DNA of 64,000 bases, from positions 210,587 to 274,586 of the forward strand of contig JAUSBJ010000009.1 of assembly GCA_030652035.1 (NCBI GenBank), written 5' to 3'. The position numbers and the translations under genes were made by a program. The notes under the pieces are model-generated. The model was not told the origin of the DNA. It saw only the letters and a list, made by a program, of their open reading frames with translations, and made no database searches. This document shows, in pieces, positions 33,930-43,773 of the stretch. Position 1 is the stretch's first letter. Each line of letters opens with the position of its first letter. This DNA is from Sulfurimicrobium sp. GTDB taxonomy: Bacteria > Pseudomonadota > Gammaproteobacteria > Burkholderiales > Sulfuricellaceae.

Positions 33930-34322
33930 CTATTCCTTGCGCACGGGCACGCGCCACAGGAAAAAGGCCAGCGCGACTGCGATTGCTGCCAGCATGGCAC
34001 GGTGCCAGTGCGATTCCATCAGCGCGATTGAAGTGCCGAACGACAAGCCCATCAGCAGGAAGGCCCAGGGTTTGACGCCTGGCGGCATGCTTCGATGCTC
34101 CTGCCATTCGCGGATAATCGGTCCTGCTACACGGTGCGCCAACATCCTGTCGTGCAGATGCGTGGAGCCGCGTGCAAAGCAGGCGGCTGCCAGCAGCACG
34201 AATGGCGTGGTTGGCAGCATCGGCAGGAAGATCCCCGCCACCGCCAGCAGCAAAGCCATGATGCCCAGCCCGAGAAAAAAGACCCGCATCAGGCGTGAAT
34301 TGTGAAGACGCTGGTGATCCAT
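33930..34322 (-). CDS. YbaN/DUF454 family inner-membrane protein
   Basis: About 130 residues from MDHQRLHNSRLMRVFFLGLG. Family signatures are present: GIFLPMLPTTPFVLLAAACF, then ARGSTHLHDRMLAHRVAGP and IREWQEHRSMPPGVKPWA. Three to four transmembrane helices. The physiological role of DUF454 proteins is unknown. It is downstream of the mrp operon and a DUF2062 gene on the same strand and converges with the coiled-coil gene. Confidence 0.88.
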   Translation of the reverse strand: MDHQRLHNSRLMRVFFLGLGIMALLLAVAGIFLPMLPTTPFVLLAAACFARGSTHLHDRMLAHRVAGPIIREWQEHRSMPPGVKPWAFLLMGLSFGTSIALMESHWHRAMLAAIAVALAFFLWRVPVRKE

Positions 34323-34399
34323 GTATTTTTGAAGCACTCGACAGTTTATCGATAACCCGCCCAGCCGCTATTTTCCTGCACGCGGCGCGATTCGGCGCG

Positions 34400-34918
34400 C
34401 TAACGCTTGCGCCGCCGCTTGCGCATGACATACAAATACCAGCCAAGGCTGATCAGGACATAGCAGGCCAATCCGGCAATGGTGGCCGTGATCGAGAGGC
34501 CGACGAGGAGCGGCAGCCCGATGCCTGCAATGCGCTCCCAGAAGCCTTCTTCCGCATCGGCAGGAAGGGCGGGTTTGTTCGGCACGCTCTTCTCCGCATC
34601 TTCTCCGGTTATCCATGCACCGAGTTTGTAAGCCGCGTAATAGATGGGCGCAAAGGTGACCGGGTTGGTCACCAGGGTGCTCGCGGCGGCGGCGGGCAGG
34701 TTGGCGCGCAACAGCACGGCGGCTGTGGCCGAGATTGGGATTTGCGCAACCGGGATCAGAAGTCCGAAGAAAACGCCGATGGCGACACCCATCGAGACGC
34801 CCCGGCGCGACCAGTGCCAAAGCTGGGGATGGTGCAGGAGTGGCCCCAGCCAGCGTAGCCACCGGCTGGCGAGCAGGCGTTCTCGGTTCGGCAGCAGTTG
34901 TTTGAATCGATTTTTCAT
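34400..34918 (-). CDS. DUF2062 membrane protein
   Basis: 172 residues. The DUF2062 core is RRGVSMGVAIGVFFGLLIPV, AQIPISATAAVLLRANLPAA, and ASTLVTNPVTFAPIYYAAYK. Two to three helices follow and the C-terminus is very basic (RKRRRKR). Function not established. It starts immediately after the mrpG stop, so it is probably the next gene of that operon. Confidence 0.88.
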   Translation of the reverse strand: MKNRFKQLLPNRERLLASRWLRWLGPLLHHPQLWHWSRRGVSMGVAIGVFFGLLIPVAQIPISATAAVLLRANLPAAAASTLVTNPVTFAPIYYAAYKLGAWITGEDAEKSVPNKPALPADAEEGFWERIAGIGLPLLVGLSITATIAGLACYVLISLGWYLYVMRKRRRKR

Positions 34919-35278
34919 TTAAGGGTTTCGAGAGGACTCGCTGCTGGCTTCGCTCCCGGTCTCCTTGGGAAGAGGAGTGAGCGAGGTCAATCTCAGGTGC
35001 AGTGCTGCTTTGGCCATCAGATGCGCGGAAATCGGGGCGGTGATGAACAGGAACAGGGCCACCAGCACCTCGTGCAGGCTCAGGCTCTCGCCGGTGACGC
35101 TGAAATAGACCGCCGAAGCAATCAGCAGGCTGCCCACGCCGAGCGTGGTGGCCTTGGTCGGGCCGTGCAGGCGGGTGTAGAAATCTCCGAGCCGGGCCAG
35201 CCCGAGCGAGCCGATGAAGGTGAATATGGCTCCGGCGAGAACCAGCAGGGAAAGCAGGAGTTCGGTCGCGTCATTCAT
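34919..35278 (-). CDS. mrpG: Na+/H+ antiporter subunit MrpG
   Basis: 119 residues from MNDATELLLSLLVLAGAIFT, chosen because its ATG overlaps the mrpF stop (ATGA). The MrpG/PhaG signature FIGSLGLARLGDFYTRLHGP and TKATTLGVG is clear, with three transmembrane helices and a hydrophilic tail. It is a small membrane subunit of the seven-subunit-type Mrp (CPA3) cation/proton antiporter. Confidence 0.94.
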   Translation of the reverse strand: MNDATELLLSLLVLAGAIFTFIGSLGLARLGDFYTRLHGPTKATTLGVGSLLIASAVYFSVTGESLSLHEVLVALFLFITAPISAHLMAKAALHLRLTSLTPLPKETGSEASSESSRNP

Positions 35279-35544
35279 TCGATGATATCTCCGCGCAGCA
35301 GGAATTTGCATAGCGCCACCGTGCCGACAAAGCCCATGAGCGCGATAAGTAGCGCTGCCTCGAAATAAAGGGCGCTGCCGAGCTGGATGCCAAGCAGCAC
35401 AAGCAGCGCGATGGCGTTGATGTAAAGGGTGTCGAGCGCGAGAATGCGGTCAGGCGCGCTGGGCCCCTTGAGCAGGCGCCAAAGCGTGAGGGCAAAGGCC
35501 GTGGTGACCAGGGTAAAAGCGATAACTAGCGCGATGTTCAGCAT
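35275..35544 (-). CDS. mrpF: Na+/H+ antiporter subunit MrpF
   Basis: 89 residues, three helices. The family block RLLKGPSAPDRILALDTLYI and NAIALLVLLGIQLGSALYFE is present, then GFVGTVALCKFLLRGDIIE at the end. It overlaps mrpE by 7 bp and mrpG by 4 bp. Confidence 0.94.
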   Translation of the reverse strand: MLNIALVIAFTLVTTAFALTLWRLLKGPSAPDRILALDTLYINAIALLVLLGIQLGSALYFEAALLIALMGFVGTVALCKFLLRGDIIE

Positions 35545-36026
35545 TCGAAAATTTCCTTGAGTGGCGCTTCATAGCGCGCCTTGATCGTGGCGACCAGCTC
35601 ATCCTGATCGTCGACATCGAGCGCATGCACGAGGAGGCTTAGCCTGTCCTCGCTTAAATGCGCCGACACCGTGCCCGGGGTAAGGCAGATGGTATTGGCC
35701 AGTACGCTGATGGCGAGTTCGTGGCGGACATCCAGGGGGACGACCACAAATGCCGGGCGCAGGGTCCGCGGTTGGCCGAGAATCAGCCACGCCACTTTCA
35801 GGTTCGCGAGCAAAATATCGAGCAGCACCACGCCGGAAAAGCGCAGCAGTGTACGCCGGTGGCGAATGCGCACTTGTTCCGGCCAGAAAGGGAGGGTAAA
35901 CAGCGGAATGGCCCAGCCCAGCAGCAGGCCGAGCACGATCTGGCCAGGTGCCATGCTGTTGTTGAGCAGCAGCCACACCAGGGCCAGCATCGGCGTGAGG
36001 ATAGGGTGAGGAAGCAGGCGGTTCAT
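35538..36026 (-). CDS. mrpE: Na+/H+ antiporter subunit MrpE
   Basis: 162 residues. Two N-terminal helices are followed by the conserved cytosolic domain with ELAISVLANTICLTPGTVSA and SLLVHALDVDDQDELVATIK. It is required for Mrp complex assembly. Overlaps mrpD by 4 bp. Confidence 0.94.
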   Translation of the reverse strand: MNRLLPHPILTPMLALVWLLLNNSMAPGQIVLGLLLGWAIPLFTLPFWPEQVRIRHRRTLLRFSGVVLLDILLANLKVAWLILGQPRTLRPAFVVVPLDVRHELAISVLANTICLTPGTVSAHLSEDRLSLLVHALDVDDQDELVATIKARYEAPLKEIFEC

Positions 36027-37534
36027 CGTGCACCTCCCAGGACGGCGGCAATGTAGGCTTCAGGTTGCAGGAGTTGGGTAGCGGCTGCGCGGGCAAAATT
36101 GGAGGCGGGCCCAGCCCAGATGGTCAGGCCGATCGCGAGCGCGAGCAGGCCGATGATGGGTACCAGCTCCTGGCTCGTAGGTGAGAAGCGGTTGGTGACT
36201 TCTGTCTTGTCGGGATGCGAACGGAAGAACAGCAGGCTGCCCGAGCGGGCCAGCGCGATCAGGCCGAGCAGGGCGGTCGCCAGTACGATGCCCCATACCC
36301 AGGGCAGCGCGGAATGGTCAAGTGCGGCACGCAGGATCATGAATTTGCCGATAAAGCCCGACAGCGGCGGCAGGCCAGCGAGCAGCACGGCACTGATGAA
36401 AAACAGGCCGCCCCAGAGCCCGGCGCGCGGGATGTCGCCGGAAGTCTTGAAAAAGTCGGCGCTGGCGCCGCGGCGCCGGGCAATGGCATCGCTGAGCAGA
36501 AACAGCGATGCCGCCGCGAAGGTGCTGTGGGGCAGGTAATAAAGCCCGGCGGCAATGCCATCGTGGGTGCCGAGTCCGAATGCAATCAGCAATGTGCCGA
36601 CCGATGCCACCACCAGGTACGCAGCCTGCTGGGTAAGCCGCGTAGCCGCCAGGACGCCGAGCATGCCGAAGGCCAGTGTTGCAAGTGCTGCCGGGAGCAG
36701 CCAGGGCTGGACCAGATCGGCCAGAGGGCCGGCCTCGGGGCCGAACAGCAGGGTATGGGTGCGCAGGATTGAGTAGGCGCCCACCTTGGTCATGATCGCG
36801 AACAGTGCGGCCACCGGCGCGGTAGCCGAGGCGTAAGCCGCAGGCAGCCAGAGGTGAAGCGGTAATAATGCCGCCTTGAGGGCGAAAACACCGAACAGCA
36901 TGAGGCCGGCGGCACGCACCAGGCCGAGGTTTTCTGGTGGCGTTGCCGCAATCCTGACGGCCAGATCGGCAAAATTGAGCGTGCCCAGCACACCGTAGAA
37001 CAGGCCGGCGGCGAACAGGAACAGGGTGGAGCCGAGCAGGTTGAGCACCACGTAATGCATGCCTGCCCGCACTCGATGCGCGCCGCCGCCGTGCAGGAGC
37101 AGGCCATAGGAGGCGATCAGCAGGATTTCGAAAAAGACGAACAGGTTGAAGAGGTCGCCGGTCAGGAAGGCGCCGGAAAGCCCGAACAACTGCATCTGGA
37201 AGAGGACATGGAAATGCCGCCCGTCGCGATCGATGCCGCTGCCGGCATAAAGCAGCGCAAACAGGGCGAGCAGCGCCGTGGTCAGCACCATCCATGCAGC
37301 AAGGCGATCGGCAACCAGCACAATGCCCCAGGGCGCAGGCCAGTCTCCCAAGGCATAAACCAGAATGTCGCCACCACTCACCGCGCACAGCAGGAGTACC
37401 GCGAGCACGATCTGGCCGATTGCGGCGGTTGCTGCAATGCGGCGCCGTGACGGCATCGGCAGGTCGCGCAGCAAAAGCAGGATGACGCCGGCCAGAAAGG
37501 GAAGCAAGACCGGTGCAATGACGAGATGGCTCAT
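36023..37534 (-). CDS. mrpD: Na+/H+ antiporter subunit MrpD (NuoM/NuoN-like)
   Basis: 503 residues with about 14 transmembrane helices. Proton-channel motifs resemble complex I antiporter-like subunits: the lysine in FGVFALKAALLPLHLWLPAA and the PPLSGFIGKFMILRAAL block. It forms one of the two ion-pumping modules of Mrp. Overlaps mrpC and mrpE by 4 bp each. Confidence 0.95.
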   Translation of the reverse strand: MSHLVIAPVLLPFLAGVILLLLRDLPMPSRRRIAATAAIGQIVLAVLLLCAVSGGDILVYALGDWPAPWGIVLVADRLAAWMVLTTALLALFALLYAGSGIDRDGRHFHVLFQMQLFGLSGAFLTGDLFNLFVFFEILLIASYGLLLHGGGAHRVRAGMHYVVLNLLGSTLFLFAAGLFYGVLGTLNFADLAVRIAATPPENLGLVRAAGLMLFGVFALKAALLPLHLWLPAAYASATAPVAALFAIMTKVGAYSILRTHTLLFGPEAGPLADLVQPWLLPAALATLAFGMLGVLAATRLTQQAAYLVVASVGTLLIAFGLGTHDGIAAGLYYLPHSTFAAASLFLLSDAIARRRGASADFFKTSGDIPRAGLWGGLFFISAVLLAGLPPLSGFIGKFMILRAALDHSALPWVWGIVLATALLGLIALARSGSLLFFRSHPDKTEVTNRFSPTSQELVPIIGLLALAIGLTIWAGPASNFARAAATQLLQPEAYIAAVLGGAR

Positions 37535-37857
37535 GGCTCACCCCCGCCGTCGACATGGTCGTTGCCGAGTTCTGCACGCGATTTCAAGGCCAGCATGATG
37601 ACGAAGGCGGTCATGGCAAAGCCGATGACGATGGCGGTGAGCACCAGCGCCTGCGGCAGCGGGTCGGCAGAGGTCGCTGCGGCGCCGATCACCGGCGGTT
37701 GGGCAATCGCCAGTCGTCCCATGGCGAACAGAAACAGGTTGACCGCGTAGGAAAGAAAAGTCAGTCCGAGCACTACGGCGAAGCTGCGGGCGCGCAGCAC
37801 AAGATAAACGCCGCAGGCGGTCAGCAGGCCGATCGAGAGGGCAAGCAGGGCTTCCAT
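37531..37857 (-). CDS. mrpC: Na+/H+ antiporter subunit MrpC (NuoK-like)
   Basis: 108 residues, three helices. Landmarks are GLLTACGVYLVLRARSFAVV and PLPQALVLTAIVIGFAMTAF. The start overlaps the mrpA stop as TGATG. MrpC is the NuoK-like subunit adjoining MrpA and MrpD. Confidence 0.95.
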   Translation of the reverse strand: MEALLALSIGLLTACGVYLVLRARSFAVVLGLTFLSYAVNLFLFAMGRLAIAQPPVIGAAATSADPLPQALVLTAIVIGFAMTAFVIMLALKSRAELGNDHVDGGGEP

Positions 37858-40664
37858 CAGGGGGTGTTCTCAAGTTTTTGCGGGGCATGGCTTGCGTTGT
37901 GCGCCAGCCCGAGGTTGATCAGGATCAGCAGCGTTGCCCCGACCACCACCAGATAGACGCCGAGATCAAACGCCATTGCTGAGGCGAGTTCGATTTCTCC
38001 AGTCAGCGGGAGAGCAAAATGGCCGAAGGCGGAGGTTAGGAAGGAATGCCCGAAAGCCCAGCTTGCCAGGCCCGTGACCAGCGCGATGGCAAGGCCTGCC
38101 GCGATCAGGGGATGCGTGTGCGCGGGCAGCCGGGCGTGGGTCCAGGCGACGCCGTTGGCGAGATACTGCATGATCAGCGCCACGGCGGTGATCAGCCCGG
38201 CGATAAAGCCGCCGCCGGGTAAGTTGTGGCCGCGCAGCAAGACGAATACCGATACCAGGAGCGCGAGCGGCAGCAGAAGCCGGGCAAAGGTGGCCATGAT
38301 GAGCGGGTGCGTGTCGGGATCCCAGTGCCGCCCCGCCGCATCGCGTAGCGGCGCCGGCAGCCGCAAACCGTCGAGCATCGCGAAAATACCCAGGGCGGCG
38401 AGCGCCAGCACGGTGATTTCACCAAAAGTGTCGTAGCCGCGGAAATCGACCAGGATGACATTCACGACGTTCTTGCCGCCCCCGCCGGGGACGCTGTTGG
38501 CGAGGAACCAGCCGGAGATGGAGTCGTAAGGCCGCGTCAATACTGCCCAGGCAAGCGCGGATGCGCCCGCGCCCGCGGCCATGGCAAGAGAGGCGTCACG
38601 CAGGCGCCGGCTGTGGCTCGATTCGGCGGGGCTTTGTTGCGGCAGGAAATAGAGCGCAAGCAGCAGCAGCACGATAGTGACCACCTCGACTGAAAGCTGA
38701 GTCAGCGCGAGATCCGGGGCCGAGAATTTGATGAAGATGAGCGATACCACGAGTCCAACCGCGCCGGCCAGGATCAGCGCCGTGAAGCGCTGCCGGTGCA
38801 GGATGGTCGCGGTCAGGGCTGCTGCCGCGAGCGCCAGGGCGGCAACGAGGCTTACGCCGTCCACCGGGAGGAGTGTCCGCGGCCCGGTAAGCGGCGCGGC
38901 GGATGACCACATGCCAGCGGCGCCCAGGCACAGAGCGGCGGCAACGAACAGCAGGGTCTGGCGTTGCAGGGAACCCGTGTCAAGGCGCGCCGTGAGCGCA
39001 TGCGCCAGCTGGTACAGCATTTCCATGACCCGTTCGAATATGATGCGCGCATTGAGATTTTTCTCCATGTGGTCATGGAAGGCGAACAAGGGTTTACGGA
39101 CGGTATAGAGGAGCACTCCGCCGACCAGTGCGATCATGCTCATCAGAAGCGCCGGGCTGAAACCGTGCCAGATCGCCAGGTTGTGTTCGGGCAGCGGAGC
39201 CTGGAGCACCGCTCCGGCAGCTGCCGCCAGGAGGGGTTCGACCGTCAGCGAAGGCAAAATCCCGACCAGCAGACAGAGCACCACCAGAATCTCCACCGGC
39301 ACCTTCATCCAGCGCGGCGGCTCGTGCGGTGTCCTCGGCAGGTCGATCGGCTCGCCGTTGAAGAATACGTCGTGGATGAAGCGCAGAGAATAAGCTACTG
39401 CGAAAATGCCTGCGACCGTCACCGCCGCAGGCAGCAGCCAGCCGAAGCTTAGCCGGCTGGCCGCGCCCGCCGCTTCGGCGAAGAACATCTCCTTCGAGAG
39501 AAAACCGTTGAACAGGGGCACGCCGGCCATTGCCGCAGCCGCCACCATGGCGAGCGTGGCGGTGTGCGGCATGGCTTTCCACAGGCCGTTGATGCGGCGC
39601 ATGTCGCGCGTGCCGGTCTCGTGGTCGATGATGCCGGCCGCCATGAAAAGCCCGGCCTTGAAGATCGCGTGGTTGATGATATGGAAAACGCCGGCCACCG
39701 CCGCAAGCGGTGTGCCGATGCCGAACAGCGCTGTGATGAGACCCAGATGGCTGATCGTCGAATAGGCGAGCAGTCCTTTCAGGTCATGCTTGAACAGGGC
39801 GACAACCGCGCCGATAAGCAGGGTGGTAATGCCGACGCCGCCCACCAGATAGGTCCATGCCTCGGTGCCGGAAAGCGCCGGAAACAGGCGCGCGAGCAGG
39901 AACACGCCGGCCTTCACCATGGTCGCCGAATGCAGATAGGCCGAGACCGGCGTCGGCGCAGCCATTGCGTTGGGGAGCCAGAAATGGAAGGGAAACTGCG
40001 CCGATTTGGTGAATGCGCCGAGCAGAATCAGGATCAGTGCCGGCAGATAGAGTGGATGGGCGCGGATGATGTCGCCGCTGGCCAGCACCACGGAGAGCTC
40101 GTAGCTGCCGGTGATTTCACCGAGCAGCACGAAGCCGCCAAGCAAAGCCAGCCCGCCCGCCCCGGTAATGGCCAATGCCATGCGCGCGCCACTGCGGGCT
40201 GCCTGGCGGGTGCGCCAATAACTTATCAAGAGGAAGGAGGAGAGACTGGTCAACTCCCAGAAGATCAGGAGCTGGATAAGATTTTCGGACAGCACGACCC
40301 CCAGCATCGAACCCATGAACAGCAGCAGATAGGCATACAGCCGTCCGAGGCTGTCCTGCTGCGAGAGGTAGTAATGGGCATAGAGAATGACCAGGAGGCC
40401 GATGCCAAGAATCATCAGTGTGAACAGAAGCCCCAGTCCGTCGAGACGAAATACCAGGTCGAGGCCGAGGGCAGGCATCCAGACCAGACGCTGAAGCGTC
40501 GTTTCCCCGGCAAAGGGGGCGGCCAAATCCGGCAGCAGGATGGCGAGCGACAGCAATGCCACGCCGGCCGCCGCCCATGCGCTGGCCGCCCGGCTGCGGC
40601 GGGAAATATAGGCAACGAAAGGAGCGCCGATAAATGGAACGAGGATAGCGAGCAGGAGATTCAT
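37857..40664 (-). CDS. mrpA: Na+/H+ antiporter subunit MrpA fused to MrpB
   Basis: 935 residues. The N-terminal ~500 residues are NuoL-like ([40 protein letters not shown], with [20 protein letters not shown]). A middle membrane section is followed by the MrpB domain ([40 protein letters not shown]). Fusion of A and B is typical of group 2 Mrp/Pha antiporters in Proteobacteria, giving a six-gene operon. The complex exchanges cytoplasmic Na+ (or K+) for periplasmic H+. Confidence 0.96.
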   Translation of the reverse strand: MNLLLAILVPFIGAPFVAYISRRSRAASAWAAAGVALLSLAILLPDLAAPFAGETTLQRLVWMPALGLDLVFRLDGLGLLFTLMILGIGLLVILYAHYYLSQQDSLGRLYAYLLLFMGSMLGVVLSENLIQLLIFWELTSLSSFLLISYWRTRQAARSGARMALAITGAGGLALLGGFVLLGEITGSYELSVVLASGDIIRAHPLYLPALILILLGAFTKSAQFPFHFWLPNAMAAPTPVSAYLHSATMVKAGVFLLARLFPALSGTEAWTYLVGGVGITTLLIGAVVALFKHDLKGLLAYSTISHLGLITALFGIGTPLAAVAGVFHIINHAIFKAGLFMAAGIIDHETGTRDMRRINGLWKAMPHTATLAMVAAAAMAGVPLFNGFLSKEMFFAEAAGAASRLSFGWLLPAAVTVAGIFAVAYSLRFIHDVFFNGEPIDLPRTPHEPPRWMKVPVEILVVLCLLVGILPSLTVEPLLAAAAGAVLQAPLPEHNLAIWHGFSPALLMSMIALVGGVLLYTVRKPLFAFHDHMEKNLNARIIFERVMEMLYQLAHALTARLDTGSLQRQTLLFVAAALCLGAAGMWSSAAPLTGPRTLLPVDGVSLVAALALAAAALTATILHRQRFTALILAGAVGLVVSLIFIKFSAPDLALTQLSVEVVTIVLLLLALYFLPQQSPAESSHSRRLRDASLAMAAGAGASALAWAVLTRPYDSISGWFLANSVPGGGGKNVVNVILVDFRGYDTFGEITVLALAALGIFAMLDGLRLPAPLRDAAGRHWDPDTHPLIMATFARLLLPLALLVSVFVLLRGHNLPGGGFIAGLITAVALIMQYLANGVAWTHARLPAHTHPLIAAGLAIALVTGLASWAFGHSFLTSAFGHFALPLTGEIELASAMAFDLGVYLVVVGATLLILINLGLAHNASHAPQKLENTP

Positions 40665-40680
40665 GCGCCGAATGGTACCA

Positions 40681-40872
40681 TCATGCCGTCACGAGGCGAA
40701 AAGCATGGGCCGCGGCAAGACGCGTGCCGACAGGTTTGTGCTGGAAAGAATAGGGGTCGGTGCTTTCATGGGCGTTCTCCTGGGGGCGAACAGGAGCGGT
40801 CAAATGTTCGGCGGTGCGATTCTGCACATCGCGCATCGGGTAGCGCACGGTTTGAGTGCCAACAGTCTTCAT
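40681..40872 (-). CDS. Possible small hypothetical protein
   Basis: 63 codons from an ATG at 40872 ([20 protein letters not shown]...[23 protein letters not shown], middle omitted). It fills the 213-bp gap between the CBS gene and mrpA on the same strand. Composition is protein-like and polar, with no hydrophobic segment, but there is no strong ribosome-binding site and no recognised family. It could be a real operon member or chance. Confidence 0.35.
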   Translation of the reverse strand: MKTVGTQTVRYPMRDVQNRTAEHLTAPVRPQENAHESTDPYSFQHKPVGTRLAAAHAFRLVTA

Positions 40873-40877
40873 CTTGC

Positions 40878-41501
40878 TCAGCGCCAAAGACTGAGCGGCG
40901 GATCGGTCACCACCGCGCGCAGAATGTCGCTGCGCGAGACAAACCCGACCAGACGCCCTCTATCATTCGTAATCGGAACGCCGTCGACACCATGCTCGAG
41001 CATGACGGCGGCGATTCGCCGAATATCGGTTACCGGTGCGGTGGCGATCACGGGTGTGGTCATGACATCAAGCACCCGCCGATTGATGGCCTCGATGATC
41101 CGGCCGGCATCGATATTGAGGGCGGTCAGCAGATCGCGCTCGCTGACGATGCCAACAAGTTGCGCACTGTCGTCAAGCACGGGCGCCTGGTGGATGCGGT
41201 GATCGCGCAAGGTCCGCCAGGCCTGCGCTACATCGTCGCTGTCAGCGACGGTGATGACCCGGCGCTGCATGATCTGGTCTGCATGATAGAGCGGACCGCG
41301 TTCGATCTCGCGCGGCAGCATGGCACGGTAGGCTTGGACGGCTTCTTCGTGCGACCGGCCGGCCTCGGCGTCGATGCCGCGATCGTCGTCATCCCGTGCG
41401 ACGGTGCGGGCCGACTTGGCCCTTTCAAGTGCGCGCACCCGGTTCATTTCCTCCAGCGTGCCCCGGAAGAGCTGACCGCTCAAACCATAAATCGAGAACA
41501 T
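40878..41501 (-). CDS. CBS-domain pair protein
   Basis: 207 residues from MFSIYGLSGQLFRGTLEEMN, with AAGGAGAG just upstream. A polar N-terminal linker is followed by two CBS motifs: IMQRRVITVADSDDVAQAWR with LVGIVSERDLLTAL, and VMTTPVIATAPVTDIRRIAA with GRLVGFVSRSDILRAV. CBS pairs bind adenine nucleotides and gate transporters or enzymes. Its place between the DASS transporter and the mrp operon suggests it regulates ion transport (inferred). Confidence 0.88.
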   Translation of the reverse strand: MFSIYGLSGQLFRGTLEEMNRVRALERAKSARTVARDDDDRGIDAEAGRSHEEAVQAYRAMLPREIERGPLYHADQIMQRRVITVADSDDVAQAWRTLRDHRIHQAPVLDDSAQLVGIVSERDLLTALNIDAGRIIEAINRRVLDVMTTPVIATAPVTDIRRIAAVMLEHGVDGVPITNDRGRLVGFVSRSDILRAVVTDPPLSLWR

Positions 41502-41622
41502 GCGCCTCTCCTTGTAGTTATTTTCTTTCGTTGCGTGTCGCCAACAGCCCGATCTGGCCGGAATCTTTTCCAATCCACGGGTTTCCGGTGTTCGCGTACC
41601 TGCTCTGGCTGCGGTTCCATGT

Positions 41623-43119
41623 TCATTTGACCAGGATGGGCATGCCGAGCAGCGGCCAAAGTAGCGTGATCGCCAAGCCCAGAACGCCCAGCAGGGCCAG
41701 GCTCATGGGGATGCCGTGCCTGAAAAACTCGCCTGTGGTGAATTGCCTGGAGTCGTAGGCAATGGCATTGGGGGCGGCGCCGATCAGCAGCAGGAAAGGC
41801 ATGCCGGCGGTGACCAGGGAGGCGTACATCACCACTTCCGGCGCCACGCCCATGTATTTGGCGATGACCAGCGCCACCGGCAGGACGATGGCGATGGCCG
41901 CCACATTCATGATGAAGTTGGTCATCACCAGCACAAAGGCGGCGATACCCATGACGAACACGAACCAGTGCGCCTCCTGGAGCAAGCCCAGCCATTGCAC
42001 CGCCATCCATTCCGCCGCGCCCGTCTGCCACAGGCAGAAGCCGATGGACATGGCGCCGGAGAACAGCAGGATGATGTTCCAGGGGATATCCTCCAGATCC
42101 TTCACCGTCAGGATGCCGATGATGAAGAACAGCAGGGTGGAAATCAGCATCAGCGCGGCGCGGTCGATCTGCTGCAAAAACGGGATGAAGCCTCTGAGGG
42201 TCATCAGCACGACCACGCCCAGCACGATTAAAAGTACGATTTTCTCGTGCATGCTCATCGGCCCCAGGCCGGCGGATAGACGCTTGACCGTATCCTTGAG
42301 GCCGGGGATGGTCTTTTTTTCCGGTTTCAGGAAGAGGATCAGGTAGAGCCAGATCAGCAGCACCATCAGCCAGCCGATCACAAACATGTAGGATGTGAGC
42401 TCGAAGAAGCCGATCTCGTTGCCGGTGAATTCCTTGTACATGCCCGCCGCAGCAGGGCCGCGCGCAGCCCCGAGGAAGGTGATGATGCTGCCTGCGCCCG
42501 CGGCGTAAGCCATGCCGATAAACAGGCTCTTGCCGAAGTTGGTTTGCTTGTCGCCCTCGCCGTACAGGGAGTAGATCGCCAGCAAAATTGGGAACATGGT
42601 GGCTGCCACGGCTGTATGTGCCATCAGGTGGGTGAGGGCCGCTGTCACCACCAGGCAGCCGAGCAGGATCATGTTGGTGTTCTCGCCCGCCACACCGAGC
42701 ACCTTGTAGGCAATGCGCCGGGTCAGGCCGGATTTGGTGAAGGCCAGGCCAATGACGATGGAGCCGAAGATGAACATGACCGAAGGGTCCATGAAGTCGC
42801 GGAAAGCATCCTTCCCGGGGCGAATCAGGAACAGGGCCTGGAACACGCCGATGGCAATGGCGGTGACGCCAATGGGAATGACCTCGAAAACCCACCAGAT
42901 GCCGGCCATCAGGAACAGGCCGATGGCGGCCTTGCCTTGCGGCGAAAGATGGAAAAGCTTTCCGGCAGGGTCGATGGCATCCGGCCAGGCCGGCATGAAA
43001 TAGATCGCCAGAAAAACGCCGAGGCCTGAGAGCAGGATGAGGAGCTTTTTCCAGTCATAACGGGTTTGTACTGCCTGAATGTGGAGCGATGCTTCGCTAT
43101 TCTGGCTGGCATCAGTCAT
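41623..43119 (-). CDS. SLC13/DASS family Na+:sulfate/dicarboxylate symporter
   Basis: 498 residues from MTDASQNSEASLHIQAVQTR, whose ATG overlaps the preceding CBS stop by 8 bp. About 12 helices. DASS hallmarks include MAHTAVAATMFPILLAIYSL, the GAARGPAAAGMYKEFTG loop, and the C-terminal VMTNFIMNVAAIAIVLPVAL. The family couples Na+ to uptake of sulfate, succinate, citrate or similar anions; the exact substrate cannot be read from sequence. The 121-bp gap downstream has no recognised feature. Confidence 0.9.
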   Translation of the reverse strand: MTDASQNSEASLHIQAVQTRYDWKKLLILLSGLGVFLAIYFMPAWPDAIDPAGKLFHLSPQGKAAIGLFLMAGIWWVFEVIPIGVTAIAIGVFQALFLIRPGKDAFRDFMDPSVMFIFGSIVIGLAFTKSGLTRRIAYKVLGVAGENTNMILLGCLVVTAALTHLMAHTAVAATMFPILLAIYSLYGEGDKQTNFGKSLFIGMAYAAGAGSIITFLGAARGPAAAGMYKEFTGNEIGFFELTSYMFVIGWLMVLLIWLYLILFLKPEKKTIPGLKDTVKRLSAGLGPMSMHEKIVLLIVLGVVVLMTLRGFIPFLQQIDRAALMLISTLLFFIIGILTVKDLEDIPWNIILLFSGAMSIGFCLWQTGAAEWMAVQWLGLLQEAHWFVFVMGIAAFVLVMTNFIMNVAAIAIVLPVALVIAKYMGVAPEVVMYASLVTAGMPFLLLIGAAPNAIAYDSRQFTTGEFFRHGIPMSLALLGVLGLAITLLWPLLGMPILVK

Positions 43120-43627
43120 GCAACACCTCGGTGGCAGCCTGGTTGAACACGTCCACGATGCGCACCACACCGACTACCCGCCTGCCATCCAGCACCGGCA
43201 GCATGTTGACCTCGTGTGAAATCATCAGGTAGGCAGCGCGAGTGAGCGGATCTCCGGCCTGCACAGTGCATCGCACCGGCGTCATGTAACTTCCCACGCG
43301 CACCTCGTTCATTTGCCGGCATTGCGCTACAAACGAATCCTGCCAGAGAATGCTGAGCGAGGTGTCGTCGGGCAATGCGCCGGCGACGTGTTGCGCCGTG
43401 GTTGCCTTCAGGTAGCCGGGCATCAACGCGCGTAGCAGATCGCGAATGCCAAGGATGCCTACCAGGGTTTCCTGTGCGTCGAGCACCAGCAGATGGCGGA
43501 AACGCCAGCCGGCGGTCTGCTGATTGTTCTGGAGTACAGCGAAGGCATCACGGATGGATGCTTCATGAGTAATATGTGGAAAGTCCGCAAGGGGGACGAG
43601 GATGTCGCGGATCTGGTTGGCGATCAT
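43112..43627 (-). CDS. CBS-domain protein coupled to the DASS transporter
   Basis: 171 residues from the ATG at 43627, which has AAAGGA six bases upstream; an ATG six codons earlier is the alternative. Two CBS motifs: ILVPLADFPHITHEASIRDA with LVGILGIRDLLRAL, and YMTPVRCTVQAGDPLTRAAY with VNMLPVLDGRRVVGVVRIVD. Its stop overlaps the start of the DASS gene, so the two are translationally coupled and the CBS protein probably gates the symporter. Confidence 0.88.
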   Translation of the reverse strand: MIANQIRDILVPLADFPHITHEASIRDAFAVLQNNQQTAGWRFRHLLVLDAQETLVGILGIRDLLRALMPGYLKATTAQHVAGALPDDTSLSILWQDSFVAQCRQMNEVRVGSYMTPVRCTVQAGDPLTRAAYLMISHEVNMLPVLDGRRVVGVVRIVDVFNQAATEVLHD

Positions 43628-43747
43628 GTTTTTTCCTTTGCTCATTCCGTATCATGCGCGGTGGTTTTTTCCCGCCACGCAGGCGTTTCCTTGTCCATCA
43701 TTGTCGCCTGTGCTCGAAGGTAGAGCTAATCCTACAGGTCTTTTTGA

Positions 43748-43773
43748 ATAAGGAAAATTCGAATTATCCTTAT
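43748..43773. promoter_or_regulatory. 26-bp near-perfect palindrome upstream of the CBS-DASS genes
   Basis: ATAAGGAAAATTC-GAATTATCCTTAT is symmetric at 12 of 13 positions and strikingly AT-rich for this region. It lies about 120 bp upstream of the CBS start in a 286-bp gap that otherwise holds nothing recognised. It is a candidate operator for the CBS-DASS unit; the binding protein is unknown. Confidence 0.5.

Noticed and set aside
40681..40887. Longer version of the small protein starting inside the CBS gene
   Set aside because: The first five codons overlap the CBS stop and add no ribosome-binding site; kept only as a low-confidence shorter gene.
39564..41630. 688-codon plus-strand open frame opposite mrpA, the CBS gene and the DASS 3' end
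   Set aside because: Crosses several real genes and their gaps; composition is that of an antisense artefact.
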